Of a stretch of 8,267 bases of DNA, positions 1 through 6,736 are shown one piece after another. The position numbers were made by a program, and so were the translations under genes. The notes under the pieces were generated by a model. It saw only the letters and a program-made list of their open reading frames with translations. It did not search any database and had not been told where the DNA came from. Source of the stretch: Rhodospirillaceae bacterium (GTDB lineage: Bacteria > Pseudomonadota > Alphaproteobacteria > CADEGL01); NCBI GenBank assembly GCA_018699755.1, contig JABIRQ010000045.1:1-8267 (forward strand). The letters are read 5' to 3'. Positions within the stretch are counted from its first letter, which is position 1, and every line of letters begins with the position of its first letter.

Positions 1-399
1 CTCGTGCACCATCGAGTGATGGGTGATGTCCTTTTCGAACTTCTCGCGCTCGTCCTCGGTCGGCAGCTCGCCGTAAAGCAGCAGGTAGCATACCTCCGTG
101 AAGCTGGAATGCTCCGCCAGATCCTCAATGCTATAGCCGCGGTGGAGGAGGAGGCCCACATCGCCGTCGATATAGGTGATTTCCGACTCGCAGCTTCCCG
201 TCGACGTATAGCCAGGGTCGTAGGTGAAATAGCCGGTGTCGGCGTAGAGCTTGCGCACGTCGATGACGTCAGGCCCGGTCGAGCCCGACAGAACCGGCAG
301 CTCGAAGCTGTTTCCCGTCGTGTTGTCGAGCAAGGTCACGGTTCGCTCGTTGCCCTTGTCGGTTATTTTCGTTGCAGCGCTTTTCGTGCCGTCGGACAT
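1..399 (-). CDS. gltA: Citrate synthase, N-terminal part (cut by window edge)
   Basis: Type II (bacterial hexameric-class) citrate synthase, the cytoplasmic enzyme that condenses oxaloacetate and acetyl-CoA to citrate at the entry of the TCA cycle. Only the first 133 codons are present; the family is usually about 430 residues, so about two-thirds lies beyond the left edge. Translation gives an N-terminus beginning [11 protein letters not shown], a short beta-rich segment ([20 protein letters not shown]), then the family hallmark around residues 70-90: [20 protein letters not shown], followed by [25 protein letters not shown]. The catalytic His and Asp residues lie outside the window. The ATG at 399-397 is preceded by GGAG (413-410) with a 10-nt spacer that is almost all A. 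The gene follows gltX on the same strand after 100 bp that holds a tandem repeat, so it may have its own promoter. Identification is secure from the sequence; the hexameric state is family knowledge. Confidence 0.96.
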   Translation of the reverse strand, partial: MSDGTKSAATKITDKGNERTVTLLDNTTGNSFELPVLSGSTGPDVIDVRKLYADTGYFTYDPGYTSTGSCESEITYIDGDVGLLLHRGYSIEDLAEHSSFTEVCYLLLYGELPTEDEREKFEKDITHHSMVHE

Positions 400-442
400 G
401 TTTTTTTCGCTCCGTTCGGTAAGACCGGCGGTCGGGTCGATC

Positions 443-470
443 GAATGTCTGGCCCGGAATGTCTGGCCCG
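443..470. repeat. Perfect 14-bp tandem duplication upstream of gltA
   Basis: GAATGTCTGGCCCG occurs twice back to back, at 443-456 and 457-470, with no mismatch. The following ten bases (471-480) resemble the second half of the unit imperfectly. The repeat starts 43 bp upstream of the gltA start codon, so it lies in the gltA leader or promoter. On the minus strand, the direction of gltA, each unit reads CGGGCCAGACATTC. It could be a pair of direct operator half-sites spaced 14 bp apart, or a chance slippage duplication; the sequence alone does not decide. Confidence 0.85.
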
Positions 471-486
471 GCCTGCCCCGCGGCCG

Positions 487-497
487 TTATGTCATAA
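487..497. promoter_or_regulatory. AT-rich 11-bp palindrome in the gltX-gltA gap, possible gltA promoter element
   Basis: TTATGTCATAA has perfect 5-bp arms around one central base and starts 2 bp beyond the gltX stop, in an otherwise very GC-rich neighbourhood. On the minus strand the overlapping hexamer at 499-494 reads TATTAT, five of six to a sigma-70 type -10. ATGACA at 495-490 is five of six to a -35. I could not find a well-spaced partner for either hexamer, so this is only a candidate promoter or operator for gltA. Confidence 0.3.
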
Positions 498-499
498 TA

Positions 500-1909
500 C
501 TACGGCCCGGCCGCCTGCACATCGTTGATTCGCGCCAAACACTCTTCCCGCCCAAGCACGGCCATGACCTCGAAAATACCGGGCGACACCGCGCGACCGG
601 TCAGCGCGGCGCGCAGGGGTTGGGCAAGCTGGCCGAGTTTGATGTCCGCCGCCTCGGCATGGGTGCGTATGCCGGCTTCGATCGCGTCTTCATCCCATGA
701 CTTAATTTTTTCCAGGGCGGTGGCCAGTCCGGCAAGCCGGGATCGCGCCGCGTCGTCGAGCAGTTTGGCGGCCTTCTCGTCGCACTCGATCGGGCGCGGA
801 GCCGTATACATGCGCGCGCTTTCGGTCAGATCGCTCAGTGTCGTGGCGCGCTGCTTGAGACCGGCCATGCCGGCGCGAAGCCGGGCCAGGGCGGTTTCCC
901 CTGGCGCGGCCGCGCCGTCGGCCGTCAGCCGTTGGAGCACCAACGCGACCAGGCGTTCGTCCTCCGCCCGTTGGACATAGTGCTTGTTGAGGTTGTCGAG
1001 CTTGGCGAAATCGAAACGCGCGGCCGATTTCCCGACCCCATCCAGATCGAACCAGCGGACCGCCTGTTCGGTGTCGATGATTTCGTCGTCGCCATGGCCC
1101 CAGCCCAGGCGCAGCAGGTAATTGCGTAGCGCCTCGGGCAGATAGCCCATCTCGCGGTAGGAATCGACGCCCAGGGCGCCGTGACGCTTCGATAGCTTGG
1201 CGCCGTCCGGGCCGTGGATCAGCGGGATATGGGCGAATTCCGGGATCGGCCAATCCATGGCGGCGAAAACCTGGAGCTGGCGGAACGCGTTGGTCAGGTG
1301 GTCGTCGCCCCGGATGACATGGGTGATCGCCATGTCGTGATCGTCGACCACGACCGACAGCATGTAGGTCGGCGTGCCGTCCGCCCGCAGCAGGATCATG
1401 TCGTCGAGCTGGTCGTTCGGCACCCGCACCTCGCCCTGCACCAGGTCGCGGATCGCGGTCTCGCCCTCGCGGGGCATCTTGATGCGGATGACGGGATCGA
1501 CGCCCATGGGCGCCTCGGCCGGATCGCGGTCGCGCCAGCGCCCGTCATAGCGCATCGGCCGTCCCTCGGTGCGCGCCGCCTCGCGCATGGCCGTCAGTTC
1601 TTCGGGCGTGCAATAGCAGCGATAGGCCTTGCCCTCGGCGAGAAGCTGGTGGGCCACCTCGGCATGGCGCGGTGCACGCGAGAACTGGTGCACGACTTCG
1701 CCGTCCCAGCCGAGGCCGAGCCATTCGAGCCCGTCCAGGATGGCTGCCGTCGCTTCCTCGGTCGAGCGAGCGCGGTCGGTATCCTCAATGCGCAGGCAGA
1801 AGGCGCCGCCGTGATGACGGGTGAAAAGCCAGTTGAACAAGGCGGTCCGCGCCCCGCCGATATGCAGGAATCCGGTGGGCGAGGGGGCGAAACGGGTGAC
1901 GACGGACAT
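500..1909 (-). CDS. gltX: Glutamyl-tRNA synthetase
   Basis: Class I aminoacyl-tRNA synthetase of 469 residues, the usual length, that attaches glutamate to tRNA(Glu) in the cytoplasm. The catalytic Rossmann core opens with [14 protein letters not shown], with the HIGH-type motif HIGG at 16-19. It includes [11 protein letters not shown] near 40-50 and the KMSKS-type loop KLSKR at 238-242. The anticodon-binding helical part follows, starting around residue 300 ([16 protein letters not shown]). The first two zinc ligands of the E. coli enzyme are kept (C98, C100), but the positions matching its Cys125 and His127 are W125 and D127. The ATG at 1909 was chosen because the family starts right at this motif; a modest GAGAG lies just upstream. 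The reading frame stays open for about 130 codons further upstream, but that part is mostly antisense to comEC. Alphaproteobacteria often carry two gltX copies, and one may charge tRNA(Gln) for later amidation; this sequence alone does not tell which copy this is. gltA follows 100 bp downstream. Confidence 0.97.
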   Translation of the reverse strand: MSVVTRFAPSPTGFLHIGGARTALFNWLFTRHHGGAFCLRIEDTDRARSTEEATAAILDGLEWLGLGWDGEVVHQFSRAPRHAEVAHQLLAEGKAYRCYCTPEELTAMREAARTEGRPMRYDGRWRDRDPAEAPMGVDPVIRIKMPREGETAIRDLVQGEVRVPNDQLDDMILLRADGTPTYMLSVVVDDHDMAITHVIRGDDHLTNAFRQLQVFAAMDWPIPEFAHIPLIHGPDGAKLSKRHGALGVDSYREMGYLPEALRNYLLRLGWGHGDDEIIDTEQAVRWFDLDGVGKSAARFDFAKLDNLNKHYVQRAEDERLVALVLQRLTADGAAAPGETALARLRAGMAGLKQRATTLSDLTESARMYTAPRPIECDEKAAKLLDDAARSRLAGLATALEKIKSWDEDAIEAGIRTHAEAADIKLGQLAQPLRAALTGRAVSPGIFEVMAVLGREECLARINDVQAAGP

Positions 1910-1944
1910 GGGCTCTCGGCAATAGGCTGGATGGCGCGCCGGGC

Positions 1945-1972
1945 AGATGCGTCCGGCCAGATACGTCCGGGC
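1945..1972. repeat. Imperfect 14-bp tandem duplication between gltX and comEC
   Basis: AGATGCGTCCGGCC (1945-1958) is followed directly by AGATACGTCCGGGC (1959-1972), with 12 of 14 positions identical. A third stretch, GGATGCGCTGACGC (1973-1986), keeps only the GATGCG part. The repeat sits in the divergent gap, 36 bp from the gltX start codon, so it is most likely in the gltX leader or promoter. The shared period of 14 and the GTCYGG core recall the duplication upstream of gltA. Confidence 0.7.
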
Positions 1973-2028
1973 GGATGCGCTGACGCGCGGGAGTGGTAGC
2001 ATATCAACCAGGGCGCTGACAGCAGGGC

Positions 2029-2042
2029 AGGGCGGCGAAGTG
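2029..2042 (+). promoter_or_regulatory. Ribosome binding site and GTG that fix the comEC start
   Basis: AGGG at 2029-2032 is followed by a 7-nt spacer and GTG at 2040-2042, in frame with comEC. The alternative in-frame ATG at 1947 has no purine-rich Shine-Dalgarno stretch at a useful distance and would leave only 37 bp to gltX. It would also add 31 residues lacking hydrophobic or recognisable family character. A further GTG at 2079 is possible. The GTG at 2040 is therefore preferred, though not proven. Confidence 0.55.
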
Positions 2043-4187
2043 GTCGATCGGCCGGACAAGCGGAACGGGTCGGCACGCGTGGGACGGTCCCGGTTCCGGC
2101 GCCTGGTGTCGCTCGCGCTCGTCCCGACGGCGATCCTGCTGACCGAACGCGACCGAAGGCTGCTGTGGCTGCCCGTGGCGCTCGGCGCAGGGGTGGCGCT
2201 GTATTTCGCGCTGCCGGCCGAACCGGCCCCCTGGCCGGGCCCGGTGGCCGGCGCGGGCCTGCTTTTGGGGCTTTTGGCTCTGCGCCGCCGCCCGGCTGCC
2301 GTCCTCACCCTGGTTCCCCTTTTGGCATTGGCTCTGGGTTTCAGCGCCGCTCAGCTGCGCACGGCGTCGATCGACGTCGTTCCCTTGGCGGCGCGCACCG
2401 CGCCGCTCCTGATTCAAGCGCGGATTGCCGTGGTCGAGCCGGGACCGGTGCGCAGCCGCCTGCTTTTGGAGGAGGTACAAGGACCGGAGGGGTTGGAATC
2501 GCCCTTGCCGGCGCGGGTTCGCCTGCGGATATCCGGCCTCGCCGAAGGCCTGACGCCGGGCTCGCGCGTTCGGCTGCGGGCCGTGCTCATGCCGCCGCCC
2601 CAGCCGGTCGAGCCCGGCGCCTACGATTTCCAGCGCGACAGCTATTTCAAAGAGATCGGTGCGGTCGGCTTCGCCCTGGGCCAGGTCGAAATACTCGGCC
2701 AGGCGGAGCCGGGCGGCTGGCGCGAGGCGCTCCGTCGGATCCGCCACGGCGTGGCCCGAGCCGTGAATCGTGCCTTGGAGCCGCCGGAAGCGGGGATTGC
2801 GGCGGCGCTTCTGACCGGCCAGCGTTCGGGCATTCCCGAGGACACGCTGGCGGCAATCCGCGATGCCGGCCTCGCCCATCTGCTGGCGATTTCGGGTCTT
2901 CACCTGGGTTTGGTTGCGGGATTCGTCTTCTTCGCCCTGCGGGCCGCGTTGGCCCTCGTTGCGCCGGTGGCGCTGCGCTTTCCGATCAAGAAATGGGCGG
3001 CCGTGGCGGCCTTGCTGGCGGCCGGAGCCTATATGCTGCTGGCGGGCGCCACGGTGCCGACCCAGCGCGCCTTCGTGATGGTCGGCCTGGTGCTGCTTGC
3101 CGTGCTCGTCGACCGCACGGCGATTTCCATGCGCCCGGTCGCCTTCGCGGCCCTGCTGATCCTCCTGTTGTCCCCCGAAAGCCTGCTCGGCGCCAGCTTC
3201 CAGATGTCCTTCGCGGCCGTCGTCGCGCTTGTCGCCGGCTACGAGGCGCTGCGCGACCGGTCGCGCCGCGATCGCGTCCGGTCGGATGTGGCATTTGCCC
3301 GCTTGGCGCGCGGCGCGGTGCTCTATATCGGCGGCGTGGCACTGACCTCGGTCATCGCGATGGCGGCGACCGCGCCCTTCGCCGCCTTTCACTTCAATCG
3401 GCTGGCGGGCTTCGGGCTGGTCGCCAATGTCCTCGCCGTCCCGATCGCCGCGCTGTGGATCATGCCCTGGGGCCTGCTGGCCGTGGTCCTGATGCCGCTC
3501 GGGTTGGAGCGCCTGGCCCTGGCGCCCATGGGCTGGGGTATCGAAGCGGTGGTCGCCATCGCGGAGACGGTGGCGGGTTGGTCCGGCGGCGTGCTTCTGG
3601 TGCCGTCCTTTTCGCCGGCGGCGCTGCTACTGATGGTCGGTGGCGGCTTGTGGCTGTGTCTGTGGCGCAAGCCCTGGCGGGTGGCGGGCATCGCGCCGCT
3701 GGCATTCGGCCTGCTTCTGGCGGGACAGGCGGACCGGCCGGATATCCTGGTCTCGGGCGACGCCCGCCTTGTCGGGATCGTGACGGATGGCGGCGGGCGG
3801 GCGCTTTCGACCACGCGCCGCGCCCGCTTCGAGGCGGAGCAGTGGCTGCGCCGCGACGCGGCTGAAGAACCCGCGCCCTGGCCGGAGGTGGGGACGGGCC
3901 GTGTCGACGGCTTGGCCTGCGATGCCCTGGGTTGTGTCTATCGCGGTCCGGCGCGCACCGCCGCGCTTGTCCTGGACGGGCGGGCCCTGGCGGAGGATTG
4001 CGCCTCCGCCGATCTGGTCCTGGCCCTTATGCCGGTGCCGCGCGGGCGATGCCGGGGCGCCAAGGTGGTCGACCGCTTCGATCTGTGGCGGGACGGAACC
4101 CACGCGGTCTGGCTTTCTGAAAACGGGATCCGGATCGAAAGCGTCCTCAGCCGCCAGGGCGACCGGCCCTGGGTGACGAAACGCTGA
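2040..4187 (+). CDS. comEC: ComEC/Rec2-family DNA uptake channel with degenerate C-terminal domain
   Basis: Polytopic inner-membrane protein of the ComEC/Rec2 family, the channel that passes single-stranded DNA into the cytoplasm during natural transformation. From the GTG at 2040 it has 715 residues; an ATG at 1947 would give 746. In the 715 numbering, hydrophobic segments near 41-59 and 69-102 flank the start of the N-terminal DUF4131/OB-like part (about 119-219). The competence domain follows at about 240-530 with many membrane spans; it holds [16 protein letters not shown] at 279-294 (SGLH at 285-288) and [10 protein letters not shown] at 336-345. Two more hydrophobic stretches end near 562. 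The last 150 residues occupy the place of the metallo-beta-lactamase-like domain of longer ComECs, but I see no HxHxDH motif. That region carries four cysteines (627, 632, 654, 671), two of them in CDALGC. Tail-to-tail with lexA. No classical competence partner is in the window, so active transformation is not implied. Confidence 0.9.
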   Translation: MVDRPDKRNGSARVGRSRFRRLVSLALVPTAILLTERDRRLLWLPVALGAGVALYFALPAEPAPWPGPVAGAGLLLGLLALRRRPAAVLTLVPLLALALGFSAAQLRTASIDVVPLAARTAPLLIQARIAVVEPGPVRSRLLLEEVQGPEGLESPLPARVRLRISGLAEGLTPGSRVRLRAVLMPPPQPVEPGAYDFQRDSYFKEIGAVGFALGQVEILGQAEPGGWREALRRIRHGVARAVNRALEPPEAGIAAALLTGQRSGIPEDTLAAIRDAGLAHLLAISGLHLGLVAGFVFFALRAALALVAPVALRFPIKKWAAVAALLAAGAYMLLAGATVPTQRAFVMVGLVLLAVLVDRTAISMRPVAFAALLILLLSPESLLGASFQMSFAAVVALVAGYEALRDRSRRDRVRSDVAFARLARGAVLYIGGVALTSVIAMAATAPFAAFHFNRLAGFGLVANVLAVPIAALWIMPWGLLAVVLMPLGLERLALAPMGWGIEAVVAIAETVAGWSGGVLLVPSFSPAALLLMVGGGLWLCLWRKPWRVAGIAPLAFGLLLAGQADRPDILVSGDARLVGIVTDGGGRALSTTRRARFEAEQWLRRDAAEEPAPWPEVGTGRVDGLACDALGCVYRGPARTAALVLDGRALAEDCASADLVLALMPVPRGRCRGAKVVDRFDLWRDGTHAVWLSENGIRIESVLSRQGDRPWVTKR

Positions 4188-4202
4188 CGGGAGCGGGCGC
4201 CT

Positions 4203-4907
4203 CTAGTACTGGCGAAGCAGGCCGACCAGCTTGCCCTGCACCTTGACCCGGTCGGGGCCGAAGATGCGCGTCTCGTAAGCCTTGTTCGCCGGCTCCAGGG
4301 CGATCGAATCGCCCTTCTTACGCAGGCGCTTCAGGGTCACTTCGGCCTCGTCCACCAGGGCGACGACTATGGCGCCGCTGTCGGCGCTTTCGCCGCGCTC
4401 GATCAACACGGTGTCGCCGTCGAAGATACCGGCATCGACCATCGAATCGCCGTCGACCTCGAGGGCGTAGTATTCGCCCCGGCCGAGCATGGCCGCGGGC
4501 ACGTCGACATGATTGGAATGGTCGCGCAGCGCCTCGATCGGCGTGCCGGCGGCGATCCGGCCGTAGAGCGGCAGTTCCACGGCGTCCTTGGGCCCGCCGC
4601 CCGCCACGCGCGCGGCGCGGAAGTCGCCCTGGATGATATTGGGGCCGGCATTGCCCGGAAATTCTTTCACTTCGCCGGCCCCGACGGCGGCCGTCTCGGG
4701 CAGGCGCAGCACTTCGAGAGCGCGCGCCCGGTGAGGCAGGCGGCGGATGAAGCCGCGTTCCTCCAACCCCGTGATGAGGCGATGGATGCCGGACTTGGAC
4801 TTCAGGTTGAAGGCATCCTTCATCTCGTCGAAGGAGGGCGAGACGCCATCGTCCTGGATTCGCTCGTTGATGAAGATCAACAGTTCGTGCTGTTTCTTGG
4901 TCAACAT
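4203..4907 (-). CDS. lexA: SOS repressor LexA
   Basis: Transcriptional repressor of the SOS DNA-damage response; RecA filaments stimulate its self-cleavage. Length 234 residues, longer than the 202 of E. coli because of an extended linker, which fits alphaproteobacterial LexA. The N-terminal winged helix-turn-helix (1-70) includes [10 protein letters not shown] and [20 protein letters not shown]. The linker (about 71-110) is Gly/Ala rich. The S24 peptidase-like domain has the Ala-Gly cleavage bond at A120-G121 ([11 protein letters not shown]), the nucleophile S155 in VDGDSM, and the general base K193 in EVTLKRL, so it should be able to cleave itself. The ATG at 4907 has GAGGG (4919-4915) with a 7-nt spacer. 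Upstream lie its own promoter and a perfect LexA box, so autorepression is expected. moeA ends 140 bp upstream; the comEC stop is 15 bp away on the opposite strand. Confidence 0.97.
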   Translation of the reverse strand: MLTKKQHELLIFINERIQDDGVSPSFDEMKDAFNLKSKSGIHRLITGLEERGFIRRLPHRARALEVLRLPETAAVGAGEVKEFPGNAGPNIIQGDFRAARVAGGGPKDAVELPLYGRIAAGTPIEALRDHSNHVDVPAAMLGRGEYYALEVDGDSMVDAGIFDGDTVLIERGESADSGAIVVALVDEAEVTLKRLRKKGDSIALEPANKAYETRIFGPDRVKVQGKLVGLLRQY

Positions 4908-4941
4908 CGCTCTACCCTCGCGTCCGCAGCCACAACATCTA

Positions 4942-4956
4942 GAACAAAACCGAAAC
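4942..4956. promoter_or_regulatory. Second, degenerate LexA-box-like site downstream of the lexA promoter
   Basis: GAAC (4942-4945), seven bases, then AAAC (4953-4956) gives seven of eight key bases of the alphaproteobacterial box GAAC-N7-GAAC. It lies between the predicted lexA transcription start (around 4960) and the Shine-Dalgarno, in inverted orientation to the perfect box at 4967-4981. It may be a second, weaker LexA operator. An AT-rich chance match is also possible. Confidence 0.45.
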
Positions 4957-4966
4957 TATGACGCAT

Positions 4967-4981
4967 GTTCTAGTTTGGTTC
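4967..4981. promoter_or_regulatory. LexA box (GTTC-N7-GTTC) over the lexA promoter
   Basis: GTTC at 4967-4970, seven bases (tagtttg), then GTTC at 4978-4981: an exact match to the direct-repeat SOS box known from alphaproteobacteria such as Rhodobacter and Sinorhizobium. On the minus strand it reads GAAC-N7-GAAC; its last GAAC forms most of the predicted -10 hexamer and the rest fills the spacer. Bound LexA would block RNA polymerase, giving autorepression of lexA. Confidence 0.85.
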
Positions 4982-4995
4982 GCATGGGCGGTCAA
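4967..4995 (-). promoter_or_regulatory. Sigma-70-type promoter of lexA
   Basis: On the minus strand, TTGACC (4995-4990, five of six to the -35 consensus) is followed by an exact 17-bp spacer and TAGAAC (4972-4967, four of six to the -10 consensus). Transcription would start near 4960, about 53 nt ahead of the lexA ATG. The overlap with the perfect LexA box supports this placement. Confidence 0.65.
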
Positions 4996-5000
4996 GCCGT

Positions 5001-5018
5001 AAAATCGCGGGTTCGCGA
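5001..5018 (-). terminator. Small intrinsic terminator-like hairpin after moeA
   Basis: On the minus strand, TCGCG (5018-5014), loop AACC and CGCGA (5009-5005) form a 5-bp GC-rich stem, followed by TTTT (5004-5001). It begins about 30 nt after the moeA stop and ends just before the lexA -35, the right place to end the trp-moa-moe transcript. The stem and T-run are short, so termination may be partial. Confidence 0.45.
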
Positions 5019-5047
5019 AAAATTATCGTAATGCGCTCCGCGGACCG

Positions 5048-6259
5048 TCAGAGGCCGCTGGACCGGTCCGACAGATGGAGGATCGAAACGGGGTCGCCCG
5101 CCGCCGCTGCCGGGGCCAGGGGCGGGCGCAGGATCAGGCATTCGGCGCGCGCGACCGTCGCCATCATCGAACTGTCCTGGCGCGGGAAGGGGGTGGCGAC
5201 CAGGGCGCCGTCTTCCGCCCGGTGGAGGCCGGCGCGCAGATAGTCCTGGCGCCGGTCGTTGGCGCGCAGGTCGGTTCCGAGCCTGGCGGTGTCGGTCAGG
5301 TCCGCCGGCGGCGCGCCCAGCATCCGGTCGATGGCGGGGCCGAGAAAGATCAGGGCGCAGACCATGGAGGAGACGGGATTGCCGGGAAAGCCGAGCAGGG
5401 CGGTCGAGGCCATGCGGCCGAACATCAGCGGCTTGCCCGGTCGCATGGCGATGCGCCAGAAGTCGAGATCGAGGCCGTCCTCGCCCAAAGCCTCCTGGAT
5501 CAGGTCGTGATCGCCGACCGAGGCGCCGCCGGTGGTCAGCAGCAGGTCCGCGTCGCGCGCGGCGGCGGCCGTCTCGCGGATGGACTGGATCGTGTCGCGG
5601 GCGATGCCCAGCATCACGGGCTGGCCGCCCCGGGCGCGGACGAAGGCGGCGAGGGCATGGCTGTTCGAGCTGACGATCTGGTTGGGGCCGATGGGATCGC
5701 CCGGCATGACGACCTCGTCGCCGGAGGCCAGGATGGCGATGCGCGGCTTCTGCCGCACGCGCAGCCAGGGGCGGTTCATGGCGGCGGCCAGGCCGATGTC
5801 GCGCGCGGTCAGGCGGCGCCCCGCGGCCAGCCCGGTCTCGCCCGCCTTGAAGTCGAGTCCGGCGGGCCGGACATAGGTGCCGGCGGGCACCGCCTGGGCG
5901 ATCCGGATATCGTCGCCTTGGGCCTCGACATCCTCCTGGATGACGATGGCATCGGCGCCCTCGGGCAGCGGCGCGCCGGTGAAGATGCGGACGCATTCGC
6001 CCTGGCCCAACGCGCCGTCGTGGGACGCGCCGGCGGGCACCGCGCCGATCTGGCGCAGGGTAACGGGGGCGGCGGTGATGTCGGCGGCGCGCACGGCGTA
6101 GCCGTCCATGGCGGAGACGGCGGCGGGCGGCTGGGTCCGCCGCGCGACGAGATCCTCGGCAAGGACCCGGCCCGCGGCCTCGGCCAGGGCGATTTCCTCG
6201 GCCGGCAAGACGGAGAAGGCTTCGAGGATGTGCGCTCGGGCGTCCTCGACCGAGATCAT
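5048..6259 (-). CDS. moeA: Molybdopterin molybdenumtransferase MoeA
   Basis: Cytoplasmic enzyme of the last step of molybdenum cofactor synthesis; it inserts molybdate into adenylylated molybdopterin. Length 403 residues, normal for the family. Visible signatures are SAMDGYAV at 49-56 (with the conserved Asp at 52), [15 protein letters not shown] at 92-106, the MoCF-type pterin-binding loop [11 protein letters not shown] at 242-252, MRPGKP at 272-277 and GFPGNPVSS at 290-298. The C-terminal beta domain starts near residue 325. The ATG at 6259 overlaps the moaC stop as ATGA, and two GAGG stretches lie just upstream inside moaC (6270-6267 and 6264-6261), so the two genes are probably translationally coupled. 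It is the last gene of the trp-moa-moe operon and is followed by a small hairpin. No MogA/MoaB-type adenylyltransferase gene is in the window. Confidence 0.97.
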   Translation of the reverse strand: MISVEDARAHILEAFSVLPAEEIALAEAAGRVLAEDLVARRTQPPAAVSAMDGYAVRAADITAAPVTLRQIGAVPAGASHDGALGQGECVRIFTGAPLPEGADAIVIQEDVEAQGDDIRIAQAVPAGTYVRPAGLDFKAGETGLAAGRRLTARDIGLAAAMNRPWLRVRQKPRIAILASGDEVVMPGDPIGPNQIVSSNSHALAAFVRARGGQPVMLGIARDTIQSIRETAAAARDADLLLTTGGASVGDHDLIQEALGEDGLDLDFWRIAMRPGKPLMFGRMASTALLGFPGNPVSSMVCALIFLGPAIDRMLGAPPADLTDTARLGTDLRANDRRQDYLRAGLHRAEDGALVATPFPRQDSSMMATVARAECLILRPPLAPAAAAGDPVSILHLSDRSSGL

Positions 6260-6735
6260 GCCTCGGCCTCGAAACTGCCGGAGCGGCCGCCTTCCTTGCG
6301 CACCAGGCGGATATCGCCGATGCGCATGGCCTTATCGACCGCCTTGCACATGTCGTAGACGGTCAGGGCGGCGACCGAGACGGCGGTCAGCGCTTCCATC
6401 TCCACGCCGGTGCGCGCCTGGACCTTGCAGCGGGCCTCGATGAGGATCGCGGAGGCGGTCTCGTCCAGGGTCAGTTCGACCTCGGCCGAGGACAGGGGCA
6501 GGGGATGGCAGAGCGGGATCAGGTCGGCCGTGCGCTTGGCGCCCATGATGCCGGCGAGGCGCGCGACCGACAGCACGTCGCCCTTCTTCACCCCGCCCTC
6601 GGCGATGCGTTTCAGGGTTTCCGGCGCCATATGGACCGCGCCGCGCGCGACCGCCAGGCGATCGGTCACGTCCTTGCCCGAGACATCGACCATGCGCGCC
6701 CGGCCCTTCTCGTCGAGATGGGAGAACTCGGCCAT
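6256..6735 (-). CDS. moaC: Cyclic pyranopterin monophosphate synthase MoaC
   Basis: Cytoplasmic enzyme of the first stage of molybdenum cofactor synthesis; it converts the cyclic GTP product of MoaA into cyclic pyranopterin monophosphate. Length 159 residues, typical. Active-site residues known from E. coli fall at the same numbers here: K51, C76-H77 in [12 protein letters not shown]112 and E114 in TGVEMEAL, and D128 and K131 in YDMCKAVDK. The N-terminal [18 protein letters not shown] and the end [13 protein letters not shown] also fit the family. The ATG at 6735 follows the trpC stop after a single base, with GGAG 9 nt upstream inside the trpC end. It overlaps moeA by 4 bp. moaA is not in the window. 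Confidence 0.97.
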   Translation of the reverse strand: MAEFSHLDEKGRARMVDVSGKDVTDRLAVARGAVHMAPETLKRIAEGGVKKGDVLSVARLAGIMGAKRTADLIPLCHPLPLSSAEVELTLDETASAILIEARCKVQARTGVEMEALTAVSVAALTVYDMCKAVDKAMRIGDIRLVRKEGGRSGSFEAEA

Positions 6736-6736
6736 G

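Noticed and set aside
4..528. Plus-strand frame over the gltA start and the gltX-gltA gap
   Set aside because: The minus-strand reading gives an unmistakable citrate synthase N-terminus; the plus-strand product matches nothing I know.
2001..2007. ATCAA (TTGAT on the other strand) in the gltX-comEC gap as an FNR/FixK site
   Set aside because: Only one half-site is present; the partner four bases away is missing.
1947..2039. Longer comEC start at the ATG at 1947
   Set aside because: There is no Shine-Dalgarno stretch, only 37 bp would remain to divergent gltX, and the added 31 residues run over the 14-bp repeats. The GTG at 2040 has AGGG at a 7-nt spacing.
1910..2039. Sigma-70 promoters for gltX and comEC in the divergent gap
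   Set aside because: The -10-like TATGCT and CATATC stretches near 2000 have no partner at 16-18 bp, so I do not call them.
1910..2308. Upstream extension of the gltX reading frame by about 130 codons
   Set aside because: Glutamyl-tRNA synthetases start just before RFAPSPTG. The extension is Arg/Ser/Pro-rich, lies mostly antisense to comEC and looks like open frame due to high GC.
2004..3392. 462-codon open frame on the minus strand inside comEC
   Set aside because: It is antisense to a clear ComEC. The translation is rich in Arg, Gln, Gly and His with no family motif, typical of shadow frames in GC-rich DNA.
2165..3865. 566-codon open frame on the plus strand overlapping comEC in another frame
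   Set aside because: The Gly/Arg/Ala/Pro-rich composition with no hydrophobic pattern shows a shifted reading of comEC, not a second gene.
5075..6358. 427-codon open frame antisense to moeA
   Set aside because: It covers a well-motivated moeA. The protein is Gly/Ala/Asp/His-rich and low in complexity, with no recognisable domain or plausible start signal.
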